DNA from: an uncultured Clostridia bacterium
GTDB taxonomy: Bacteria > Bacillota_A > Clostridia > TANB77 > CAG-508
DNA length: 5,566 bases
Reading direction: 5' to 3'
Assembly: GCA_947627825.1 (NCBI GenBank)
Contig: CANQXO010000085.1
Coordinates: forward strand, 1 to 5,566
The position numbers were made by a program, and so were the translations under genes. The number at the start of each line of letters is the position of its first letter. The stretch's first letter is position 1. The notes beneath the pieces were generated by a model. That model searched no databases and was not told the DNA's origin. It saw only the letters and a list, made by a program, of their open reading frames with translations. Below are positions 1 through 5,566 of this stretch, in pieces.

Positions 1-3
1 CAT
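1..3 (-). CDS. Start codon of the next gene, predicted partner ABC exporter subunit (only ATG visible)
   Basis: The minus strand reads TAATG at positions 5 to 1, so the TAA stop of the ABC exporter gene shares bases with an ATG. A strong ribosome binding site, AAAGGAGG (plus-strand positions 13-20), lies nine bases before that ATG, inside the last codons of the upstream gene. This is a standard arrangement for translational coupling. In heterodimeric ABC exporters (TM287/288, BmrC/BmrD, LmrC/LmrD) the degenerate-site subunit is commonly encoded just before the catalytic subunit. I therefore infer that this ATG opens the catalytic partner. No coding sequence beyond the start codon is visible, so the product itself is a prediction from context. 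Confidence 0.7.
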
Positions 4-1730
4 TACTTTTCGCCTCCTTTTACTTGTGAATAATATACTTCTTGATATATTTCATTAGAAGCAAGTAATTCTTCATGAGTTCCAATTGCATCTACTACGC
101 CGTTATCTAATACAATTATTCTATCTGCATCTTGTACTGATGAAATTCTTTGTGCAATAATAATTTTTGTTGTATTAGGAATTTTTTCTCTAAATGCTTT
201 TCTAATTAAGCTATCTGTTTTAGTATCTACTGCACTTGTAGAATCGTCTAATATAAGTATTTTGGGTTTCTTTAATAAAGCTCTTGCTATACATAATCTT
301 TGTTTTTGACCTCCTGATACATTTGTACCACCTTGATCTATATATGTATCATATCCATCTGGAAATGATTTTATAAATTCATCTGCTTGGGCTAATTTAC
401 AAACACTTTCTATTTCTTCATCTGTTGCATCTTCTTTTCCCCAACGCAAATTTTCTTTTATTGTTCCTGAAAATAATTCGTTTTTTTGTAGTACCATTGC
501 GACTTGATTTCTTAAAGCTTTAATATTATAGTCTCTAACATCAATGCCTCCAACTTTTATAGCTCCACTAGTAACATCATAAAGTCTTGGAATTAATTGA
601 ACAAATGTGGATTTAGATGAACCTGTTCCTCCAATAATTCCAATTGTTTCTCCTGATTTTATACTGATATTTATATTTTTTAAGCATAATTTTTTCATGT
701 CATTTATATAGCTAAAGTTTACATTATCAAAAATAATAGATCCATCTTTTACTTCTTCAATTGCATTTTCTTTATTTGTCAAATTGCTCTTCTCATCTAT
801 AATCTCTACTATTCTTTCTCCAGATGCTCTTGAAATCATAATTGTAACAAGCACCATTGAAAGCATCATCAATGACATAAGTATTTGCATAGCGTAAGTT
901 ATTAAACTTGTAAATTCTCCAGTAGTTAAATTATTTATCACTATTTCTTTGCCACCAAACCAAGAAATAAGTACAATAATAGTTGCAACCGTAAATTGCA
1001 TTAAAGGACTATTTAATGCTACTATTCTTTCAGCTTTTGAAAATTCTTCATAAATTTGATTAGAAGTTTTACGGAATTTTTCAATTTCTTTATCCTCTGT
1101 TACAAAAGATTTTACGACTCTAATACCTCTTACATTTTCTTGTACAGTATTGTTTAGTTTGTCATATATAGTTATTCCTCGTTCAAATATTGGATGCGCA
1201 GTTGTTGCGATAAAATAAAGTCCAAAACCTAATAATGGTACTGCTACTAAAAATATTAATGCTAACTTTACATTTATAACAAATGCCATTACCAATGAGA
1301 AAATGATTATAAGTGGTGCTCTTACAGCCATTCTTATTATCATTTGAAAAGCATTTTGAACATTGTTAATATCTGTTGTATGTCTTGTCACAATACTAGA
1401 AGTAGAAAATTTATCAATATTAGAAAAAGAAAAATCCTGTACATTATAATAAATCTTTTTTCTAAGGTTCTTTGCAAATCCAGCTGTTGCTCTTGCTGAA
1501 TAGTCTCCTGACTTTACTCCTGTATAAATTGCTAAAAATGAACATATAACTAACAAAATTCCTATAATAATAATTTGTTTACTATCTCCTTTATTTATTC
1601 CATTATCAATTAAAAATGCCATCAAAAAAGGAATTATAACATCAAATGAGCATTCCATTGCTACAAATACTGGTGTTAATATTGTTTCTTTTTTATATTC
1701 ACCAATGCATTCTGCTAATTTTTTAATCAC
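3..1730 (-). CDS. ABC exporter half-transporter, degenerate-site subunit (TM287/BmrC/LmrC type)
   Basis: Complete 575-residue membrane protein with the normal length and order for a half-size ABC exporter. Six membrane helices lie at about residues 15-42, 53-72, 130-153, 155-175, 242-262 and 272-298, followed by an ATPase domain from about 330. Visible motifs are Walker A GGTGSSKST (367-375), Q-loop Gln415, signature VSGGQ (471-475), Walker B ILILD (491-495) and D-loop SAVD (499-502). The catalytic Glu after Walker B is Asp496, and the switch His is Gln527. In the family these two changes mark the subunit with the weak ATP site in heterodimeric exporters, so it should work with a catalytic partner, predicted to start at position 3. 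The start is GTG, fixed by AGGGAGG eight bases upstream. Likely role: ATP-driven export of drugs, lipids or peptides; the substrate cannot be told. An inverted repeat at its promoter suggests repressor control. Confidence 0.93.
   Translation of the reverse strand: MIKKLAECIGEYKKETILTPVFVAMECSFDVIIPFLMAFLIDNGINKGDSKQIIIIGILLVICSFLAIYTGVKSGDYSARATAGFAKNLRKKIYYNVQDFSFSNIDKFSTSSIVTRHTTDINNVQNAFQMIIRMAVRAPLIIIFSLVMAFVINVKLALIFLVAVPLLGFGLYFIATTAHPIFERGITIYDKLNNTVQENVRGIRVVKSFVTEDKEIEKFRKTSNQIYEEFSKAERIVALNSPLMQFTVATIIVLISWFGGKEIVINNLTTGEFTSLITYAMQILMSLMMLSMVLVTIMISRASGERIVEIIDEKSNLTNKENAIEEVKDGSIIFDNVNFSYINDMKKLCLKNINISIKSGETIGIIGGTGSSKSTFVQLIPRLYDVTSGAIKVGGIDVRDYNIKALRNQVAMVLQKNELFSGTIKENLRWGKEDATDEEIESVCKLAQADEFIKSFPDGYDTYIDQGGTNVSGGQKQRLCIARALLKKPKILILDDSTSAVDTKTDSLIRKAFREKIPNTTKIIIAQRISSVQDADRIIVLDNGVVDAIGTHEELLASNEIYQEVYYSQVKGGEK
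13..20 (-). promoter_or_regulatory. Ribosome binding site for the gene starting at position 3
   Basis: AAAGGAGG on the minus strand matches the anti-Shine-Dalgarno sequence over eight bases and sits nine bases before the ATG at positions 3-1. It lies within the final codons of the ABC exporter gene, so the two genes should be translated in a coupled way. Confidence 0.8.
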
Positions 1731-1738
1731 TTTTATAA

Positions 1739-1745
1739 CCTCCCT
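1739..1745 (-). promoter_or_regulatory. Ribosome binding site that fixes the GTG start of the ABC gene
   Basis: AGGGAGG on the minus strand lies eight bases before the GTG at positions 1730-1728. The next in-frame Met codon is at residue 25, inside the first membrane helix, so the GTG is the clear start. Confidence 0.85.
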
Positions 1746-1788
1746 AACAATGTAAGCTAATATATTTTATTTTTTTATACACTTATAT

Positions 1789-1817
1789 ATAATAACATAA
1801 GAACAAATATTTTTCAA
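1789..1817 (-). promoter_or_regulatory. SigA-type promoter for the ABC exporter genes
   Basis: On the minus strand TTGAAA (1817-1812) is followed after exactly 17 bases by TATTAT (1794-1789). Each box matches the SigA consensus at five of six bases, with ideal spacing. Transcription would begin near 1782, giving a leader of about 50 bases before the GTG. AT-rich DNA gives many chance -10 boxes, but the match in both boxes and the spacing make this the best candidate in the gap. One arm of the inverted repeat at 1799-1833 falls in the spacer. Confidence 0.6.
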
Positions 1818-1833
1818 TAAATTACTTGTTCTT
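1799..1833. repeat. Spaced inverted repeat over the ABC promoter, candidate operator
   Basis: On the plus strand AAGAACAA (1799-1806) is mirrored perfectly by TTGTTCTT (1826-1833), with 19 bases between. The first arm lies between the -35 and -10 boxes of the ABC promoter. The second lies just upstream of the -35 box. A seven-base third copy, TTGTTCT, occurs at 1846-1852, 20 bases after the second arm in the same direction. The loop is too long and the flank lacks a U-run after a GC stem, so it does not look like a terminator. The position fits a repressor site, but no regulator gene is visible in the window. Confidence 0.4.
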
Positions 1834-1915
1834 CTTATTATTATTTTGTTCTAATTTCTTTACCTCTTTCTTTAATTTTTTACTCTCATATTTATATCAT
1901 TTTCGATTTTCTTTT

Positions 1916-1930
1916 CATATTATATATAAA
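1916..1930 (+). promoter_or_regulatory. Possible -10 region for the cysteine-rich protein gene
   Basis: CATATTATA (1916-1924) is followed by TATAAA (1925-1930), about 40 bases before the ATG at 1970. I find no convincing SigA -35 box at 16-18 bases upstream of any of the overlapping -10 candidates. CATATTATA fits the SigK -10 pattern CATANNNTA, but no matching -35 AC is at the expected distance. The location is plausible; the sigma factor is not resolved. Confidence 0.25.
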
Positions 1931-1954
1931 TAATGGCTTAAAAAAGTCATGAAG

Positions 1955-1960
1955 AAAGGA
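1955..1960 (+). promoter_or_regulatory. Ribosome binding site that selects the ATG at 1970
   Basis: AAAGGA lies nine bases before the ATG at 1970. The in-frame ATG at 1949 has no ribosome binding site in the AT-rich stretch before it, and starting there would place the AAAGGA inside the coding region. The ATG at 1970 is therefore preferred. Confidence 0.75.
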
Positions 1961-1969
1961 ATATATAAT

Positions 1970-2503
1970 ATGGAATTAGATGAAAAAAAATTTGAACCTA
2001 CTTGTCCTATAGTTGACATTGACGGTTATATAGCAAATGGAAAACAATATGATTTAGATATTACTTTAGCTCAAGATAACAGAGATGTTATTTATGGTAT
2101 TGTAAGAAATTGTTTCAAAGATCCTGTTAAGGATGCTGTTGTAAAACTTGTCGAAGTTGAATATAAAATGGGCAGAAAAGAATTAAAGCCAGTTTCTCAT
2201 ACCTTTACTGATGATGATGGAGAATTTGTATTTGGTCCTTTATGTCCTGGTAAAAAATATTCTGTTCAAGTTTGGGCAAATTCTGTTGACCATGTAAAAA
2301 TATGTGCAAAATGTCATCGTGAAGGCAGATGTTTACAAGGTGTTAAGTTAGAGTGTAAATACAAAGGTGATTATGATTTTGATGAAACTTTTCCTTGTAT
2401 GAAGGATGAAAACAATAAACCTTGTGAAGATGATAAAAAAGATGAATGTAAAAAATGTGAGGATAAAAAGCCTGAACAATCTTGCGGTTGTGGAAGATAT
2501 TAA
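1970..2503 (+). CDS. Cysteine-rich protein with a carboxypeptidase-regulatory-like domain, function unknown
   Basis: This 177-residue soluble protein has no signal peptide or membrane segment. Residues about 40-104 show the pattern of a carboxypeptidase-regulatory-like (transthyretin-type) beta sandwich: a G-x-V strand, DPVKDAVVKL, then T-x-TDDDGEFVFGPLCPG and a closing strand. Around it are 13 cysteines (about 7 percent), including CAKC (112-115), CKKC (160-163) and CGC (172-174). The last 35 residues form a charged Lys/Asp/Glu/Cys-rich tail that looks disordered. An in-frame ATG 21 bases upstream is rejected because the ribosome binding site AAAGGA precedes the ATG used here. The gene is divergent from the ABC exporter and ends before a shared terminator, so it is probably monocistronic. 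I associate similar proteins with spore-forming clostridia, but a spore-coat, metal-binding or redox role is only a guess. Confidence 0.85.
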   Translation: MELDEKKFEPTCPIVDIDGYIANGKQYDLDITLAQDNRDVIYGIVRNCFKDPVKDAVVKLVEVEYKMGRKELKPVSHTFTDDDGEFVFGPLCPGKKYSVQVWANSVDHVKICAKCHREGRCLQGVKLECKYKGDYDFDETFPCMKDENNKPCEDDKKDECKKCEDKKPEQSCGCGRY

Positions 2504-2540
2504 AATATCTGATACGATCTTTATATAAATTTTATCATAT

Positions 2541-2569
2541 AAAAAGTGCAGATTACTTCTGCACTTTTT
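2541..2569. terminator. Bidirectional intrinsic terminator between converging genes
   Basis: AAAAAGTGCAGA (2541-2552) and TCTGCACTTTTT (2558-2569) form a perfect 12-bp stem with a five-base loop. The GC-rich core is GTGCAGA. Read from either strand the hairpin ends in a run of five T, so it can stop the cysteine-rich gene (plus) and murT (minus). It lies 37 bases after the first stop codon and 68 bases after the second. Confidence 0.92.
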
Positions 2570-2637
2570 CTCTTTCTATAAGCTTTTTATTAAAATATAT
2601 AAATTTTTATACTTATCTTTTATATTTGCTTTTCTAT

Positions 2638-3945
2638 TTATCCTTTATAATTTAGTAATTCTTTTCGTGCTGGTTGTAATGCTGTATAGTTTGCTATTAC
2701 ATATTTCTTCCCCTTAGTTTTATATAGCGATTTAACAGCCTCTTGCAAGTCTAAATAAGGTTCTATTTTGCTTTCATCAAATCCACTTGTTTTAATTCTT
2801 ATTGCTATATCATAGGCTCTTTGCCCTGCTGTTACAACTCGAGTTACATTATTCATATTAAAGTTTATGTCCCAAATCCATGATACATCAAATCCATCTG
2901 CAATATTGTCATTTAATACAAATAATAATTCTTTTTCATCGCTGTCTTCGTTCAATATTCTTAGGCTTACATTTGCTCCTGTTGGATTTTTTGCTAAATT
3001 TATTATAGTTTTGCATCCATTTATTTCTACTTCTTCGCATCTTCCATTGTCTAATTTAAAAGTTTCTAATGCATGCTTTGCTTCTATGCCATATAGTTTT
3101 CCAAATGACAATGCTGCTGCATAATTATATATTGCATAAATGCTGTTTGACAAGGTGTTATATTTTGTTCCTTCTACTTCAAAACTTCCATCTTTAACGG
3201 AAACCTTTTGTATTTTTAAAAATATTTCTTCATCTCCATATCCACACTTTGGACACTTGAATTTTCCAATATGCGAATATTGATAATACTCGTATTCTAG
3301 TCTTGTTTTATCAAATGGACAAAATTTTCCTTCTCCCGCTTCCTTTTCTTTTTCTGTTGCATACTCATATTTATCAACACTAAAATAATATACATTCTTA
3401 TTTTCTTTATTTGCTTTACCTAACCTTGCTACATTTGGGTCATCATTGTTTAATATTAAATTGCCTTGGTATGTTTTTAAAAATTCATTTATTTTAAGGA
3501 TTAATGCTTCTTCTTCGCCATTTCTGTCAAGTTGATCTCTAAAGAAATCAAGCACTATTAATGTGTCTAATCTTATTTTTTTGAATACTATTGGAACATA
3601 GCTTTCGTCTACTTCTAATGTTATATAGTCCGCTTTGATTTTTCCTGTTATGCTACTTGATTTTAACAAGGTGTTTATTATTCCAGTTTCCATGTTGTTT
3701 CCTTCAACATTACTTACTGGCTTTTTACCACTTTGTTTTACAATATATGAAATTAAATTGTTTGTAGTTGTTTTTCCATTTGTAGCGGTTACAGCTATTA
3801 CTGGACATTCTATTTTAAAATATTTTATTACATCTGGGTTTAGCTTTTTTGCTATTTTTCCAACTACATTACCACTATTTTTCTTAAATATTCTAATCCC
3901 AAAATTTAATATTTTACATATTAATATAACTAGTGAATTATACAA
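2638..3945 (-). CDS. murT: MurT, Mur-ligase-like subunit of lipid II isoglutaminyl synthase
   Basis: MurT with GatD amidates the D-Glu of the peptidoglycan stem on lipid II at the inner face of the membrane, using ATP and ammonia released from glutamine by GatD. The 435 residues match the usual MurT length. Visible are the P-loop TATNGKTTT (53-61, Lys58), LEVDE (110-114), the MurT-typical FRDQLDRNGE (135-144), a zinc-ribbon insert (209-234), and the C-terminal DUF1727 block DNIADGFDVSW (346-356), which I expect to carry the Asp that completes GatD's catalytic triad. The ribbon has Cys209, Cys231 and Cys234, but the expected fourth Cys is Asp212. The start is TTG, fixed by AAGGAG six bases upstream; the next Met is residue 85, beyond the P-loop. 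It follows rel by 112 bases and is probably co-transcribed with it. No gatD lies next to it. Confidence 0.93.
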   Translation of the reverse strand: MYNSLVILICKILNFGIRIFKKNSGNVVGKIAKKLNPDVIKYFKIECPVIAVTATNGKTTTNNLISYIVKQSGKKPVSNVEGNNMETGIINTLLKSSSITGKIKADYITLEVDESYVPIVFKKIRLDTLIVLDFFRDQLDRNGEEEALILKINEFLKTYQGNLILNNDDPNVARLGKANKENKNVYYFSVDKYEYATEKEKEAGEGKFCPFDKTRLEYEYYQYSHIGKFKCPKCGYGDEEIFLKIQKVSVKDGSFEVEGTKYNTLSNSIYAIYNYAAALSFGKLYGIEAKHALETFKLDNGRCEEVEINGCKTIINLAKNPTGANVSLRILNEDSDEKELLFVLNDNIADGFDVSWIWDINFNMNNVTRVVTAGQRAYDIAIRIKTSGFDESKIEPYLDLQEAVKSLYKTKGKKYVIANYTALQPARKELLNYKG

Positions 3946-4057
3946 GTTTTTCTCCTTTTTTATTTTATATCTTATTCATTTTTATTTTTGGCAGGTTTTA
4001 TATTTTTTATTTTATGTTTTATGCTTTATCTTTTATTTTTTCTTTTATAATCTTATA
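3946..4057 (-). other. A-rich rel-murT intergenic leader
   Basis: This 112-base gap is strongly A-rich on the coding strand and holds many degenerate copies of ATAAAA spaced by one to three bases. I see no GC stem followed by U, so no terminator separates rel from murT. There is no convincing promoter: CTGCCA could be a weak -35 box, but the nearest TATAAA is 19 bases away. Its only clear element is the murT ribosome binding site. Read-through from rel is the simplest reading. Confidence 0.5.
3952..3957 (-). promoter_or_regulatory. Ribosome binding site that fixes the TTG start of murT
   Basis: AAGGAG on the minus strand sits six bases before TTG (3945-3943). No in-frame ATG or GTG is close, and the protein sequence just after the TTG matches the N-terminal helix expected of MurT, so the rare start is well supported. 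Confidence 0.85.
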
Positions 4058-5566
4058 CTATTTCTTTCTCTTTACATCATATACGCTGTCTATTTTGCCT
4101 AGCTTTCTTACTGCTTGATTCATGTCGTCCAAGTTTTTTACCTCTATTGTCATTTCTATTGTTGCTATTTTTTCTTTATTTGTTTTTGCATTTATTGCTA
4201 CTAGGTTAACATCTGAATTAGATATTACATTTAATACATCTGCTAATAGGCCTTGTCTATCATTTGCAAAAACACTTATTTCTACATCATAGTTGCTCTT
4301 TTTTGCTTCATCCCAATAGACATCTATTATTCTGCCTTCATCTTCTAACAATTCTTTTACATTTTTGCAAGTTTTTCTATGAACTGTTACTCCTCTGCCT
4401 CTTGTTATATAACCAATTATTTCATCACCCGGAACTGGTGAACAGCATTTTGATATTTTTACTAGACAGTTATCAATTCCTTTTACTATGATTCCTGTTT
4501 TTGAAGATTTTGGTCTTTCTTCTTTGCTTAGTTCTTTTAGTTTTTCATCTAATGATTTATCTTCTTCTTTGTTATTGTCTTTTCTGTATTCTTCTAACAT
4601 CCTTGCAATTATTTTGCTTGCTCCTATTGAACCAAATCCAACTGCTGAATACATTTCGTCTAAGGTTTTAAAACTATATCTTTGAAGCATTGGATTTATA
4701 TATTTTGGAAGGAATAAATCTTCATGGCTCATGCCTATTCTTTTTATTTCTCTTTCAATGTTTTCTTTTCCCTTTTCAATATTTTGCTGTCTTTCATTCT
4801 TTTTAAACCATTGCATGATTTTGTTTTTGGCTGATGAGCTTTTTACAAATTTTAGCCAGTCTCTACTTGGTCCTTTGCTATTATCGTTTGTTATTATTTC
4901 AACAATATCTCCGTTGTTTAACTTTGTAATTATTGGCATCATCTTGCTATTTATCTTACATCCAGTCATTTTGTTTCCTATTTCTGCATGGATGTTATAT
5001 GCAAAGTCTATTGGTGTACTACCTTTTGGTAGGGTTTTTATTTCTCCTTTTGGAGTAAATACATATACTTCATCTTCAAAAAGCTCAGTTTTTAAAGTTG
5101 TTAAAAATTCTTGTGGGTCTTGCATATCTTTTTGCCACTCTAAACTTTCTCTTAACCAAGAAAGTTTGTCTTCTGTGACTGTTACATTGGCCTTTTTTCC
5201 TTTTAAGAAGCTTTGCTCCTTATATGCCCAGTGAGCAGCTATACCAAATTCAGCAATTCTATGCATATTATAAGTTCTTATTTGTACTTCAAATGGAGTT
5301 CCATTAGGGCCTATCAGCGTTGTATGAAGTGATTGATACATATTAGGTTTTGGTACAGATATATAATCTTTGAATCTGCCTGGCATTGGTGTATATAATT
5401 CGTGCACAACTCCAAGAGCAGCATAACAATCTTTTACTGAGTTTACTAATATTCTTAATGCAAATAAATCATAAATTTGGTCAAGAGTTTTGTTATCTCT
5501 TTGCATTTTTCTATATATTGAGTAAAAGTGCTTTGCCCTACCTGTAATTTCAGCAACTATATGTTC
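4058..5566 (-). CDS. rel: Bifunctional (p)ppGpp synthetase/hydrolase Rel, 5' end outside the window
   Basis: Rel makes (p)ppGpp from ATP and GTP/GDP on starved ribosomes and also degrades it. The frame stays open to the right edge: 502 residues are visible, and about 230 N-terminal residues, including the HD hydrolase domain, are missing. The first ATG in the window (5506) is internal, because GRAKHFYSIYRKM, a conserved synthetase motif, runs through it. Numbering from the edge, the synthetase spans 1-120, with RFKD (64-67), YQSLHTT (77-83), EVQIRT (93-98) and AAHWAYK (110-116). The RFKD loop is the basic form typical of bifunctional enzymes, not the acidic EXDD of monofunctional RelA. TGS follows at about 166-227, then a helical region, a zinc-finger domain (Cys374, Cys375, His396, Cys400) and a C-terminal ACT domain (427-500), ending in a TAG stop. 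The C-terminus is complete. Confidence 0.95.
   Translation of the reverse strand, partial: EHIVAEITGRAKHFYSIYRKMQRDNKTLDQIYDLFALRILVNSVKDCYAALGVVHELYTPMPGRFKDYISVPKPNMYQSLHTTLIGPNGTPFEVQIRTYNMHRIAEFGIAAHWAYKEQSFLKGKKANVTVTEDKLSWLRESLEWQKDMQDPQEFLTTLKTELFEDEVYVFTPKGEIKTLPKGSTPIDFAYNIHAEIGNKMTGCKINSKMMPIITKLNNGDIVEIITNDNSKGPSRDWLKFVKSSSAKNKIMQWFKKNERQQNIEKGKENIEREIKRIGMSHEDLFLPKYINPMLQRYSFKTLDEMYSAVGFGSIGASKIIARMLEEYRKDNNKEEDKSLDEKLKELSKEERPKSSKTGIIVKGIDNCLVKISKCCSPVPGDEIIGYITRGRGVTVHRKTCKNVKELLEDEGRIIDVYWDEAKKSNYDVEISVFANDRQGLLADVLNVISNSDVNLVAINAKTNKEKIATIEMTIEVKNLDDMNQAVRKLGKIDSVYDVKRKK

Noticed and set aside
1933..1950. Small hairpin ATGGCTT-AAAA-AAGTCAT before the cysteine-rich gene
   Set aside because: Seven pairs including one G-U and mostly A-U would be weak. 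There is no T-run, and it resembles no known riboswitch. It is probably chance.
1949..1969. Upstream in-frame ATG adding seven residues to the cysteine-rich protein
   Set aside because: There is no ribosome binding site before it, while AAAGGA stands nine bases before the ATG at 1970.
2495..2510. Palindrome AGATATT-AA-AATATCT across the stop codon of the cysteine-rich gene
   Set aside because: The two-base loop cannot form a stable hairpin, the arms are nearly all A/T, and a clear terminator lies 31 bases further on.
2867..3124. 85-codon plus-strand open frame
   Set aside because: It is antisense to the conserved MurT C-terminal half, with Ser/Asn/Phe-rich composition and no translation signal. 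The plus-strand frames at 3933-4118, 4264-4491 and 4488-4685 fail for the same reasons.
3970..3984. Tiny minus-strand reading frame (ATG, three codons, stop) before murT as a leader peptide
   Set aside because: It has no ribosome binding site and encodes only four residues, which is expected by chance in A-rich DNA.
3635..4102. 155-codon plus-strand open frame
   Set aside because: It lies opposite murT and the end of rel, is made almost wholly of Phe, Leu, Ile and Tyr as expected for the complement of A-rich coding DNA, and has no ribosome binding site.
4731..5234. 167-codon plus-strand open frame
   Set aside because: It is antisense to the well-conserved Rel coding sequence, rich in Phe/Leu/Ser by base composition, and matches no family I recognise.
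5504..5506. ATG as the start of Rel
   Set aside because: The frame continues to the window edge and the upstream codons encode the conserved GRxKHFYSIYRK synthetase motif, so this Met is internal.

Overview
The window comes from a low-GC Gram-positive bacterium, most likely a member of the Clostridia. The evidence is the very AT-rich DNA, strong AGGAGG-type ribosome binding sites, GTG and TTG starts, a Firmicutes-type long Rel, a MurT lipid II amidation enzyme, and a cysteine-rich carboxypeptidase-regulatory-like protein of a kind I associate with clostridia. Tryptophan codons checked are TGG, and the stops are TAA or TAG, so nothing suggests a recoded genetic code. Genus cannot be set from this window.

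Layout from left to right. (1) Positions 3-1730, minus strand: a complete half-size ABC exporter subunit with a degenerate ATPase site (TM287/BmrC/LmrC type). Its stop codon overlaps an ATG, with its own strong ribosome binding site, at the very edge of the window. The next gene is therefore translationally coupled and is predicted to be the catalytic partner subunit. (2) Positions 1731-1969: a divergent control region. It has a good SigA-type promoter for the ABC genes, and a spaced inverted repeat (AAGAACAA / TTGTTCTT) that brackets the -35 box and looks like an operator. (3) Positions 1970-2503, plus strand: a 177-residue cysteine-rich protein with one carboxypeptidase-regulatory-like beta-sandwich domain, role unknown. 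(4) Positions 2541-2569: a perfect 12-bp-stem hairpin that can terminate both converging transcripts. (5) Positions 2638-3945, minus strand: MurT, with a TTG start. (6) Positions 4058-5566, minus strand: the C-terminal two thirds of a bifunctional (p)ppGpp synthetase/hydrolase Rel, whose 5' end lies outside the window.

Rel and MurT lie head to tail with a 112-base A-rich gap and no visible terminator, so they are probably co-transcribed: a stringent-response enzyme followed by a cell-wall enzyme. MurT needs the glutaminase GatD to amidate lipid II, but gatD is not next to murT on either side here.

I see no tRNA, rRNA, CRISPR array, insertion sequence, phage gene or attachment site. Most of the window is ordinary chromosome. 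The points worth a second look are the candidate operator, the separation of murT from gatD, the altered zinc-ribbon of MurT, and the unassigned cysteine-rich protein.
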